From the NCBI RefSeq assembly GCF_004764705.1, contig NZ_SHLX01000003.1, positions 353,813 to 417,812 of the forward strand: a stretch of DNA of 64,000 nucleotides. Reading direction: 5' to 3'. Made by a program: the position numbers and the translations under genes. The notes below the pieces were generated by a model. The model had not been told where the DNA came from and did not search any database. It was given only the letters and a program-made list of their open reading frames with translations. Every line of letters begins with the position of its first letter. Position 1 is the first letter of the stretch. The stretch is from Paenibacillus cymbidii (GTDB taxonomy: Bacteria > Bacillota > Bacilli > Paenibacillales > NBRC-103111). This document shows positions 47,598-55,662 of the stretch, piece by piece.

Positions 47598-48293
47598 CTA
47601 CTCTTCCGGCAAATGCGTTTCGCCCGTCAAATAATAGATCGCGATTTGCGTGCGGTGCTCGAGGCCGGTTTTGTTCAGGATGGATGTGATGTAGTTGGCC
47701 GTCGTTCCTTCGGAGATGAACAGCCGTTTCGAAATTTCCTTGTTCGACAGCCCTTTGGCGATATGCGCCATGATGTCCAGCTCGCGTTCGGTGAACAGGC
47801 TGCGGTCGATGAAGCCTTCGCCAGCGTTCGGCGTCGGTTGCCGGGGAGCCGTCGTTTCCGCGGCGGCGGGCGGCTGGGGGCTGCCTGCCTGCAGCAGTTT
47901 ATCCAGCGCCACGTCCTGCAGCACGCGATGGCCGCCGGCTACGCTGCGGATCGCGTCGCGGATGCGTTCCGGATCGTTGTTTTTGAGCAGATAGCCTTTC
48001 GCTCCCGCCTTAATCGCGTCGACGATGAAACGCTCGTCGTCAAACGTCGTCAGGATGAGCGACTTCACTTGCGTTCGTTCGGTCAACAGCCGCGTCGCCT
48101 CCACGCCGTTCATGTTCGGCATCTGCACGTCCAGCAGCGCGACGTCGACGGGATTCGCTTCGCAATAGGCGACGGCTTCGGCGCCGTCCGCCACAGTCGC
48201 GACGACCGTAAACTCGGCGAAGCTGGTCAGGATGATTTTCATCCCTTCGCGGATGAAGGAGTTGTCGTCGGCGATCAGCACGTTGATTTTCAA
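47598..48293 (-). CDS. LuxR/NarL family response regulator
   Basis: A 231-residue regulator: receiver at residues 1-120 with phosphoacceptor Asp55 (VALLDVQMPN), and a C-terminal LuxR helix-turn-helix (FTERELDIMAHIAKGLSNKE, then ISKRLFISEGTTANYITSIL). The linker is somewhat long (about 45 residues, Pro/Ala-rich). The start is TTG at 48293, with GGAGG about 10 nt upstream. It is the first gene of the five-gene regulator-kinase-exporter array. Confidence 0.92.
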   Translation of the reverse strand: MKINVLIADDNSFIREGMKIILTSFAEFTVVATVADGAEAVAYCEANPVDVALLDVQMPNMNGVEATRLLTERTQVKSLILTTFDDERFIVDAIKAGAKGYLLKNNDPERIRDAIRSVAGGHRVLQDVALDKLLQAGSPQPPAAAETTAPRQPTPNAGEGFIDRSLFTERELDIMAHIAKGLSNKEISKRLFISEGTTANYITSILNKTGLEHRTQIAIYYLTGETHLPEE

Positions 48294-48509
48294 AAGAGCA
48301 CCGCCTCCCGTTCTGCTTCAAGAATACCCCATTTGCTTGACGGCGCGCTACTGGAGGAGCGGAAGGCCGAAGAGGGGGAACGGAGCGTGCAACAATTTTT
48401 TTGCCAAACGGGCGGCGGGCGGAAGGGATTTGTGCGGCAATTGTCGAAATAGGGGAGAGTGCAAAATGCGACTAAAGAACTAGGTGCGATGGAGAGGGGA
48501 AACGTAACG

Positions 48510-49427
48510 ATGCGTTTGATTACTCGTTCCGATTTTGACGGACTGGTGTGCGCGATGCTGTTTAAAAAGATGGGGATGATTGACGAAATGAAATTCGTTC
48601 ATCCCAAAGATATGCAGGACGGGCTGATCGAAGTGACGGAAAACGATATTCTCGCCAATGTGCCGTTCGTGCCGGGCTGCGGCCTGTGGTTCGATCACCA
48701 TTCGAGCGAGCTGGAGCGCGGCGGCGCTTCCCAGCCGTTCAAAGGCGAAGTGCGGGTCGCGCCCAGCGCAGCGCGCGTCGTGTACGACTACTACGGCGGC
48801 CGCGAGAAGTTTGGCGCGGAGCTGGACGACATCATGGCCGGCGTCGACAAGGCGGACGCCGCCCGGTTCAGCAAGGAGGATATTCTCGATCCGCACGGTT
48901 GGGACCTGCTTTCGTTCATTATGGACGCTCGCACGGGGCTTGGCCGTTATCGCGACTATTCGATCAGCAACTACCAGCTGATGGAGCAACTGGTCGACCA
49001 TTGCGCAACGATGACGGTGGAAGAAATTTTGCAGCTTCCGGACGTGCAGGAGCGGGTGAAGCGCTACTACGAGCTGGACGCGCAGTATCGCGACATGCTC
49101 GGCGCTTATACGCGCACGGACGGTAATGTGATCGTTACCGATCTGCGCGGCGTGGAGACGATTTACCCGGGCAACCGGTTTATGGTGTATGCGCTGTATC
49201 CGGAGCAGAACGTGTCGATCTGGATCGTCGACGGGCGCGGCAAACAAAACTGCGTGTTTGCCTGTGGCCACTCGATCGTCAATCGCACATCGAACACCGA
49301 TATCGGCGCGCTGATGCTGAAGTTTGGGGGCGGCGGCCACAAGGCGGCGGGCACCTGCCAGGTGCCGTACGACGCGGCGGACGAAACGCTGCAGTCGCTG
49401 GTCGGCAGCATGAAGCAGGACGGCTAG
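48510..49427 (+). CDS. DHH/DHHA1 family phosphoesterase
   Basis: A 305-residue protein with a variant DHH domain (MRLITRSDFDGLVCAMLFKK, with WFDHHSSE as the DHH motif) and a C-terminal DHHA1 domain with VDGRGKQNCVFACGHSIVNR and LKFGGGGHKAAGTC (the GGGH motif). Related enzymes act on short RNA, pAp or cyclic dinucleotides; this branch is described as exopolyphosphatase-like, and the exact substrate cannot be told from sequence. The ATG at 48510 follows GAGAGGGGA by about 9 nt. Confidence 0.85.
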   Translation: MRLITRSDFDGLVCAMLFKKMGMIDEMKFVHPKDMQDGLIEVTENDILANVPFVPGCGLWFDHHSSELERGGASQPFKGEVRVAPSAARVVYDYYGGREKFGAELDDIMAGVDKADAARFSKEDILDPHGWDLLSFIMDARTGLGRYRDYSISNYQLMEQLVDHCATMTVEEILQLPDVQERVKRYYELDAQYRDMLGAYTRTDGNVIVTDLRGVETIYPGNRFMVYALYPEQNVSIWIVDGRGKQNCVFACGHSIVNRTSNTDIGALMLKFGGGGHKAAGTCQVPYDAADETLQSLVGSMKQDG

Positions 49428-49479
49428 TTGGGGCGGGGGCGTGCGCGTGCGGGGCGGCTTGTGCGGCGGGCAGGCCAGG

Positions 49480-49567
49480 TGCCGAATGCGAGCAGGCGGT
49501 CCGTTCAGCGGAAATAGCCAGATGCCGATCGCGGGCATGCGGCAGCCCGTTCGGCGGAAATAGCCAG
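49480..49567 (+). repeat. Tandem duplication of about 43 bp in front of element copy E
   Basis: The stretch beginning TGCCGAATGCG at 49480 and ending in CCGTTCAGCGGAAATAGCCAG is followed from 49523 by a near copy (TGCCGATCGCGGGCATGCGG to CCCGTTCGGCGGAAATAGCCAG). The duplication carries along the left arm of module 1, giving an extra half module at 49512-49520. Confidence 0.75.
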
Positions 49568-49749
49568 TGAAAAATGGCTTATTTGCGTCTTTTCACCCGC
49601 TTCTGCGAAAATAGCCAGTGATTTCACTTGTTATTTCATCCGAATCGCCGTCAAACGGAGCTTTTTCAACGAATAGCCAGTGATTTCACTGGCTATTTTG
49701 GCGTTCCCACATCTTTTAGAGGGAATAGGCAATAAAACATGGCTTATTT
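49559..49749 (+). repeat. Four-palindrome composite element, copy E
   Basis: Modules start at 49559 (AATAGCCAGTG/ATGGCTTATTT), 49610 (AATAGCCAGTG/CACTTGTTATTT), 49672 (AATAGCCAGTG/CACTGGCTATTTT) and 49724 (AATAGGCAAT/CATGGCTTATTT). Spacings are 51, 62 and 52 bp. It lies between the DHH phosphoesterase and the Gly/Gln-rich lipoprotein, both on the plus strand. The 49428-49969 interval also holds the 43-bp duplication, a dyad (49778-49801) and a candidate -10. Confidence 0.9.
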
Positions 49750-49777
49750 GTGCTGAGGCCACCGGATAGCGCGTTTC

Positions 49778-49830
49778 TAACCGAAAATTTATGTTCGGTT
49801 AAGCTATTTTTCAGTGCGGTTCGTTATAAT
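49778..49830 (+). promoter_or_regulatory. Dyad and candidate -10 upstream of the lipoprotein gene
   Basis: TAACCGAA (49778-49785) and TTCGGTTA (49794-49801) form a perfect inverted repeat with an 8-bp centre. TATAAT follows at 49825-49830, without a clear -35. About 140 bp of untranslated leader would separate it from the lipoprotein start; nothing recognisable is seen in that leader. Confidence 0.35.
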
Positions 49831-49969
49831 GAAGGGGCATGAAGGCAGATGGGCCCATGTCAAAAGATGGACCGGATCTACATATCATTCCGGTTTCGGC
49901 CGGATTCCCGGGTAAGCTGAGGAGACCGACAGCAAATAGAAGCAAGGATAGCGGACGGAGGAGTTTGGG

Positions 49970-50845
49970 ATGATGAAGCGGAAAAAAGCGGTTTACTGGG
50001 CGGGAGCGGGGCTGATGGCCGCCTTCCTGCTGGCGGGCTGCGATTCGGATCAGCAGGCGGCGTCGGGGGCGGCGCAAGGGCAAGCGACGGCAAGTCCCGG
50101 CGCCAGCGCCTCGCCCGGTCCGCAAGCGGCGCAGCAGCAGCCGAAAAACAACGAGCGCAACGTGGAGATGTCGGGGCAAATGCAGATGATGCTGACGTTT
50201 TCGTCGATGCTGCAGATGGATCGTACGGACGGGCTTGCAATCACGAAGGAACAGGCGCAGAAGCTGATTCCGATCGTCCAGGACGGCATCGCCAAAAACG
50301 AGCTGTCATCGGAAAATTTGACCGCCTTGTCGTCGGCGTTGAGCGCCGCTCAGGTCAAGTATCTTGACGACAATGCCGCCAATATGCAGCAGCGCTTCAA
50401 CGGCGCCGGCGGCGCGCGGCGGCCGGACGGACAAGGCGGTCAAGGGCAAGGGCAGCAGGGACAAGGCGGTCAAGGGCAAGGCCAAGGCCAAGGAGGACAA
50501 GGGCAGGGCCAAGGCCAAGGCGGTCAAGGGCAATCGGCGCCGAGCGCCGGCCCGAACGGGGGCGGCCAGGCCGGCGCAGGCGGCAACGGTGGCCAAGGCG
50601 GCGGAAGCGGGCAGTCCGGCCAAGGTGGACCGCGGGGCCAGGGCGGCCAGTTCCAGGGCGGCCAAGCCGGCCAAAGCCAAGGCCAGGACGGCCAAGGCGG
50701 CGGAAGCGGGCAGTCCGGCCAAGGTGGACCGCGGGGCCAAGGCGGCGGCCAGTTCCAGGGCGGTCAGGGCGGCGCGAACGGGGGCTTCCCCGGCAGAGGC
50801 GGCAATATCGGCGAACAACTGCTCCAATTGCTGCAAAGCAAATAG
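49970..50845 (+). CDS. Lipoprotein with Gly/Gln-rich repeat tail
   Basis: A 291-residue exported lipoprotein: signal peptide MMKRKKAVYWAGAGLMAAFL with lipobox LAGC. Residues about 60-140 form a small helical domain (MQMMLTFSSMLQMDRTDGLA, then ITKEQAQKLIPIVQDGI) seen in unannotated Paenibacillaceae lipoproteins. From about residue 145 to 275 the chain is almost only Gly, Gln, Ser and Asn in GQGQGG-like repeats, including two near-identical blocks (GGGSGQSGQGGPRGQGG) about 100 bp apart in the DNA. The end returns to an ordinary helix (IGEQLLQLLQSK). Function is unknown. A strong terminator follows directly. Confidence 0.85.
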   Translation: MMKRKKAVYWAGAGLMAAFLLAGCDSDQQAASGAAQGQATASPGASASPGPQAAQQQPKNNERNVEMSGQMQMMLTFSSMLQMDRTDGLAITKEQAQKLIPIVQDGIAKNELSSENLTALSSALSAAQVKYLDDNAANMQQRFNGAGGARRPDGQGGQGQGQQGQGGQGQGQGQGGQGQGQGQGGQGQSAPSAGPNGGGQAGAGGNGGQGGGSGQSGQGGPRGQGGQFQGGQAGQSQGQDGQGGGSGQSGQGGPRGQGGGQFQGGQGGANGGFPGRGGNIGEQLLQLLQSK

Positions 50846-50846
50846 T

Positions 50847-50900
50847 GCGATAACAAACAACCTCCGCACCGGTCAACCGTCGGAGGTTGTTTGTTGTCGC
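50847..50900 (+). terminator. Strong terminator after the lipoprotein gene
   Basis: The 20 bases at 50847-50866 (core AACAAACAACCTCCG) are complementary to 50881-50900 at 19 of 20 positions, with a 14-base loop. The right arm is T-rich (GGTTGTTTGTT). A second weaker pairing, AAACCTCC (50936-50943) with GGAGGTTT (50987-50994), follows. Confidence 0.8.
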
Positions 50901-51063
50901 ATCGGAAAAGCGGAGCCTGCTTGCTCGTTGGCGACAAACCTCCCTCTGCCGGGGGAGAGCGGCCGATCGTCTTCATAAAGCCCGTCGGAGGTTTTCTCAC
51001 GCGAGCTGGCGCTCCTGTGCTACAATAGCGATATCGTTTGCACGGGCGCGGGAGTTGACAACG

Positions 51064-54000
51064 TTGAAGCGTTCATTTGCCTTGCTGATTGCCTGTATGC
51101 TTGTCATCGCGTTCGTTCAACTGGCCTATTACGGAAACATTTCTAATAAGAGCAAGACCGGCGACAACCCGCAAGCGCGGCAAGGCGTCATCGATTTAAC
51201 CGGTTGGGACGAAACCTCCGGTCGGGCGCTGAACCTGGACGGCCAGTGGGAGCTGTATTGGGGCCGTTTGCTCATGCCCGGCGCCATGTCCGACCTGACC
51301 GGCTACTACAAGGTGCCGAAGCGCTGGACCGGCGAATTGAACGGCCGGCAGTTGACCGGCAAAGGCGTCGCGACCTACCGGCTCGCGCTCAAGACGAAGC
51401 CGACCGACCGCGTTTTCGCCCTGCGCATCGGGTACATCCACATGTCCAGCACGATTTACATAAACGGCGTCAGGGTGGGAGGCAGCGGCCTGCCGGGACT
51501 GACGCGCGCGGCGTACGAACCGCTCAACATCCCGTACAAAGTGTATTTCCAAATGCCGAACGGCACCGCCGACATCGTCATTCAGGTGGCCAATTTTGAC
51601 AATACGTTCGGCGGCATCGGGCAGCATATTTTGTTCGGCACGGCCGAAGCCGTCGATCAAGCGGCCTCGCACATGGGAGGCATGGAGCTGGCAACGGTCG
51701 TGGCGCTGCTGATGCTCGGCATTTATCATATCGGCGCTTATATGGGCAGACGCAACGAACGCGGTTTTTTGTACTTTGGCCTCTACTGCCTGTTCGCCGG
51801 ACTGGCGTTGTCCACCTTCGGCAACAAGCTTTTTATGCAGATGTTTCCCGGTCTGCCGTTTGAATTGCTGTACAAGCTGCAAGGAACGATCGTGCATGTC
51901 TCCATGCTGCTGCTGCTGCTGTTTATGCAGGAAATGTGCAGCGGCCTGCTGCCTCGCCTGTTCACACGCTCGATGTTCGCCATCTACGGCGCGTTCATCG
52001 TGTTTGTACTGCTCGTGCCGTTCCGCTATTTTAACGCCTGGTCCTATTTGATCCTTCCGCTGCAGATGGTCGCTTATGCTTTCATGATCGTGACCCTGGT
52101 GCTGGCATTCCGCCGCGGCGCTTACGGCAGCTTCAACCGGCGCGGCATGTTCATGCTTATTCTGGGGATGTACTGCCTGCTCGTTACGATGATGGACAGC
52201 GGCATGTTTCTGGTCGGCTGGGTGCCGCGCGTCGATTTGACCGTCTGGAGCACGTGGGCGTATTCGGTCCTGATTTCGCTGCTGCTGGCGTTCCGCTACT
52301 CGGAGGCTTACACGAAGGTGGAAACGATATCCCGCAAGCTGATCGACGTGGACAAGCTGAAGGACGAATTTCTTGCCAATACGTCGCACGAATTTCAAAC
52401 GCCGCTGAACGGCATCATCAACATGTCGCAATTTATGCTGGAAGGCGGCGCAGGCGAGGTCGGCGAGCGGCAGCGCCACCATTTGTCGATCATGCTGGCT
52501 ACCTCGCGCAAGCTGTCTTCGCTCGTTCGCGATATTCTGGATATGGAAAAAATCAAGCGCGGCGAAATCGAGCTGGCGCCTGCCGAAGTGGACGTTCGCG
52601 TGACGATTTCCGTCGTGCTGGAAGTGGTGCAGTTTCTGACGGCGGGCAAAAACGTGCGCATTGTCAGCCTGGTCGATCCCGGGCTCCCGCATGCGGTTGC
52701 CGACGAAAATCGGCTGCGGCAAATCTTGTTCAATTTGATCGGCAATGCGATCAAGTTCACCGATCGCGGCACCGTCACGGTAGCCGCCGAGGAAACGGAC
52801 GAAACGGTCAAATTAATCGTCGAGGACACGGGAATCGGCATCGAGCGAAGCAAGTGGGAAGCCATATTCGAGCTGTACGGGCAAGAAAACCGGCAATTCG
52901 CCCAGGAGTTCGGGGGCACCGGCATCGGGCTGTCGATTTCGCGCCGGCTGGCGCGGCTGATGGGCGGCCGGCTCGAAGTGGAATGGTCGGAGATCGGCTT
53001 CGGCACCCGCATGTCGCTTCATGTTCCGAAAGGGACAACGCGCGGTTCGTCGCAGACGGAGCTGCTGCGCGAATGGGCCGGCGGCGACCCGGGCGACGTC
53101 GACCAGCCCGATCCGCCGGAGCGGACAGCCCGGCGCGAGTCTGCCGCCGCTTCGTACGAATCGCCGCGTATCGCGCCGTCGACGCTGCTGGCCGTTGACG
53201 ACGAGCCGGCGAACCTGCTGATCCTGCGGAACATATTCGAACGGGATGGCGTTCGCGTCGTCACGGCTTCGAACGGGGAAGATGCGGTCGCACTGCTGCA
53301 GAAGCGCAGCGATATCGACCTGGTACTGCTCGATGTGATGATGCCGCGGCTGTCGGGTTACGAAGCGTGCCGGCGCATTCGCCGCCAGTACTCGCTGTTC
53401 GAGTTGCCTGTGGTGATGCTGACGGTGCGCAGCTCGTCCGAGGAGCTGGCGGCCGGCTTCCAGGCCGGAGCCAACGACTTTATCGTCAAGCCGTTCGACG
53501 CGAGGGAAGTGCGCGCCCGCGTCGCGACGCTGCTCAGGCTGAAGGCGTCCGTCAAACATGCGCTGCAGGCGGAGCTGGCGTTTTTGCAGTCGCAAATCAA
53601 ACCGCATTTTTTGTACAACGCGCTGAACGCGATTTTATCGTTCTGTCTGGTCGACGGCGCCCGGGCGGCCGAGCTGATTACCCACCTCAGCAGCTTTCTG
53701 CGCCGCAGCTTCGACGTGTTTCAGACACAAGCGAACGTCAGCCTGACTGCCGAGCTGGAGCTGGTGAAAGCTTATGCGGCGATCGAGCAGGCGCGGTTCG
53801 AGGAAAGACTGACGATCGTCTACGACATCGACGAGTCGCTCCTGCACGCCAATTTGCCGCCGGTCACTATTCAGCCGCTCGTCGAAAATGCGATCCGGCA
53901 CGGCATCATGCAGCGGGAAGAAGGCGGCACCGTCACATTGACGATCCGCCGGGCCGGCGCGGACATGCTGGTGCAGGTGGAGGACAACGGCGTCGGCATG

Positions 54001-54225
54001 CCGGAGTACAAGCGCCGCTCGCTGCTTCGCGAGGAAGCGCTGCAAGAAGCGCTGCAGGAAGGCAGGCGAAGAAGCATCGGCCTGGCCAACATCCACCGCA
54101 GGCTGCGCCATTTGTACGGCGACGGGCTTCGCATCGAAAGCGTCGAACGGAGCGGCACTACCGTATCGTTCCTCATTTCGGAACTTAAAGCGAAATCAAG
54201 CGAAGGAGTGACGAAACAACGATGA
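51064..54225 (+). CDS. Hybrid sensor kinase with two kinase modules (7TMR-DISM, HisKA, receiver, LytS-type)
   Basis: A 1053-residue membrane protein. Order of parts: N-terminal helix (about 5-22); extracytoplasmic beta-rich 7TMR-DISM-type domain (about 45-195, with TYRLALKTKPTDRVFALRIG); seven membrane helices (about 205-415); HisKA and ATPase core with His442 (ANTSHEFQTPLNGI), NLIGNAIKFTDRG and GGTGIGLSISRRL; receiver with Asp757 (LLDVMMPRLSG); then a second, LytS-type kinase with His848 (SQIKPHFLYNALNAI) and its own ATPase motif (PLVENAIRHGI, GIGLANIHRRL). Ligands of such sensors are often carbohydrates. TTG at 51064 has GGAG 9 nt upstream. Its stop overlaps the next gene (ATGA). Confidence 0.92.
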   Translation: MKRSFALLIACMLVIAFVQLAYYGNISNKSKTGDNPQARQGVIDLTGWDETSGRALNLDGQWELYWGRLLMPGAMSDLTGYYKVPKRWTGELNGRQLTGKGVATYRLALKTKPTDRVFALRIGYIHMSSTIYINGVRVGGSGLPGLTRAAYEPLNIPYKVYFQMPNGTADIVIQVANFDNTFGGIGQHILFGTAEAVDQAASHMGGMELATVVALLMLGIYHIGAYMGRRNERGFLYFGLYCLFAGLALSTFGNKLFMQMFPGLPFELLYKLQGTIVHVSMLLLLLFMQEMCSGLLPRLFTRSMFAIYGAFIVFVLLVPFRYFNAWSYLILPLQMVAYAFMIVTLVLAFRRGAYGSFNRRGMFMLILGMYCLLVTMMDSGMFLVGWVPRVDLTVWSTWAYSVLISLLLAFRYSEAYTKVETISRKLIDVDKLKDEFLANTSHEFQTPLNGIINMSQFMLEGGAGEVGERQRHHLSIMLATSRKLSSLVRDILDMEKIKRGEIELAPAEVDVRVTISVVLEVVQFLTAGKNVRIVSLVDPGLPHAVADENRLRQILFNLIGNAIKFTDRGTVTVAAEETDETVKLIVEDTGIGIERSKWEAIFELYGQENRQFAQEFGGTGIGLSISRRLARLMGGRLEVEWSEIGFGTRMSLHVPKGTTRGSSQTELLREWAGGDPGDVDQPDPPERTARRESAAASYESPRIAPSTLLAVDDEPANLLILRNIFERDGVRVVTASNGEDAVALLQKRSDIDLVLLDVMMPRLSGYEACRRIRRQYSLFELPVVMLTVRSSSEELAAGFQAGANDFIVKPFDAREVRARVATLLRLKASVKHALQAELAFLQSQIKPHFLYNALNAILSFCLVDGARAAELITHLSSFLRRSFDVFQTQANVSLTAELELVKAYAAIEQARFEERLTIVYDIDESLLHANLPPVTIQPLVENAIRHGIMQREEGGTVTLTIRRAGADMLVQVEDNGVGMPEYKRRSLLREEALQEALQEGRRRSIGLANIHRRLRHLYGDGLRIESVERSGTTVSFLISELKAKSSEGVTKQR

Positions 54226-55346
54226 CCCGTGTCATGCTGGTTGACGATGAGAAGCCGGCGCTGCGCGTGCTGGCGGGGCTGATTGCCGCGCATACCGATT
54301 TTCAGGTGGCCGGCATGTTCACTAAGCCGACGGAAGCGCTGCAAGCGGCCGGCGAGCTGAAGCCGGACGTCGTATTTCTCGATATCGAAATGCCCGGCAT
54401 GAGCGGGATGGAGCTGGCCAATCATCTGAAGGATCGCCACCCCGAAACGGAGATCGTGTTCGTCACCGCCTTCAGCAGCTATGCGGTGCAGGCGTTTCGC
54501 GTCAATGCGATCGATTATTTGCTGAAGCCGATCACCCCGGAGGAACTGGCGCGCTGCGCGGACAAGCTGCGCCGCCGGGCGCCGGGCGCAATCGCCGCCG
54601 CGCCGCGCGAGCCTTCCCGGCTTTTGTGCCTGGGCGGAATGGAGCTGTTCGGCGCAGGCAGCGCCGTGTCGTTGCGGTTTCCGACTTCCAAGTCGGAGGA
54701 GCTGCTCGCTTTCCTGAGCATGAACCGCGACTCTTATATTCCGAAGTGGACGATCAGCGACCGGTTGTGGCCGGATACCGATCCCGACAAAGCGGAGCAA
54801 AATTTGCACACGACCGTATACCGGCTCAAAAAAACGCTGGTCGAACACAATGTCGACATTCAGATGGAGTCGCAGCGCGGCAGCTATCGGATCACGGGCG
54901 GGTTTCTCAGCGATTACGGCGAGTTTAACCGCTGTTTGGCGGAAACCGGCGAAGGCGGCGGAGGGGGTGAGCCGGAAGCGGATGCGTGCATCCGGGCGAT
55001 TGCACTGTATCGCGGGGCATTATTCGGCGACAAGGACTACAACTGGTGCATCGCCGAGCGGGAACGGCTGGAGCGCCATTTCACCGCCATCTGCAAGAAG
55101 GCGGCCCGCGTTTATGCGGCTGGCGGTCGTCACCGGCTGGCGGCGGATACGCTTCATGCTCTGCTGGACCAGGTGCCGTACGACGAAGAAGGGCATGAAC
55201 TGCTGCTGCAAGCGTACGCGGAACTACAGGATAGGGTGTCGTTCCTGAAGCATTACGAACAGATGAAAACGATGCTGAGAGAGGAGCTCGATTTGCAGCC
55301 GAATGCGGTCATGACGCGGCTTTACGAACGGATGACCGGGGCGTGA
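54222..55346 (+). CDS. Response regulator with winged-helix and BTAD (SARP-like) domains
   Basis: A 374-residue regulator. Receiver at residues 1-120: Asp10-Asp11 (VDDEKPAL), phosphoacceptor Asp54 (FLDIEMPGMSG), Lys in LKPITPEEL. Residues about 140-230 are a winged-helix domain (RFPTSKSEELLAFLSMNRDS, with LHTTVYRLKKTL). Residues about 240-370 are a bacterial transcriptional activation domain rich in TPR-like helices (AIALYRGALFGDKDYNWCIA, then EGHELLLQAYAEL and YEQMKTMLREELDLQPN). This build is common in Paenibacillaceae next to LytS-type kinases. The ATG overlaps the kinase stop, so the two form a pair. Target genes are unknown; the next gene is separated by a riboswitch. Confidence 0.92.
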   Translation: MTRVMLVDDEKPALRVLAGLIAAHTDFQVAGMFTKPTEALQAAGELKPDVVFLDIEMPGMSGMELANHLKDRHPETEIVFVTAFSSYAVQAFRVNAIDYLLKPITPEELARCADKLRRRAPGAIAAAPREPSRLLCLGGMELFGAGSAVSLRFPTSKSEELLAFLSMNRDSYIPKWTISDRLWPDTDPDKAEQNLHTTVYRLKKTLVEHNVDIQMESQRGSYRITGGFLSDYGEFNRCLAETGEGGGGGEPEADACIRAIALYRGALFGDKDYNWCIAERERLERHFTAICKKAARVYAAGGRHRLAADTLHALLDQVPYDEEGHELLLQAYAELQDRVSFLKHYEQMKTMLREELDLQPNAVMTRLYERMTGA

Positions 55347-55454
55347 CGATCCAAGTCGCACCGGCGTTGTCAATAATTACCGCCGGCCAAAGGCTTGAAA
55401 CGGATTTCCTTCCTATGGTAGCCTGAGGAATGAAGAAATGCTGAAATGAAAATA

Positions 55455-55645
55455 ATGCCGAATCCGGCAGCGCAAAGCTGCCGGTACGGGGGAACCGAAA
55501 CGCCCTGGTGCAACAGGGCGTTTCGGGAAACGGTCCCGCTCCTTGCAGGGGGCGGACCGTTTCCGATTTATGGGGTGAATGGCCGGTGCTTTAACCGGCT
55601 TAGGGAGCAACCTCTTCCCGAACCCGACAACTAACCTCGGAGGCA
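55455..55645 (+). promoter_or_regulatory. Cyclic di-AMP riboswitch (ydaO/yuaA type)
   Basis: The leader before the NlpC/P60 gene carries the conserved ydaO core: CCGAATCCGGCAGC (from 55459), GGTACGGGGGAACC (about 55483-55496), GGGGTGAATGG (about 55572-55582) and, at the 3' side, CCTCTTCCCGAACCCGACAA followed by CTAACCTCGGAGGC (55611-55644). The outer pairing is TGCC with GGCA. The GGAGG ribosome site of the gene starts only six bases after the aptamer and no terminator hairpin is visible in between, which suggests control at translation. Genes of cell-wall hydrolases are the usual targets; high c-di-AMP normally turns them off. Confidence 0.93.
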
Positions 55646-55662
55646 AATAGGAGGAAAAGGAT

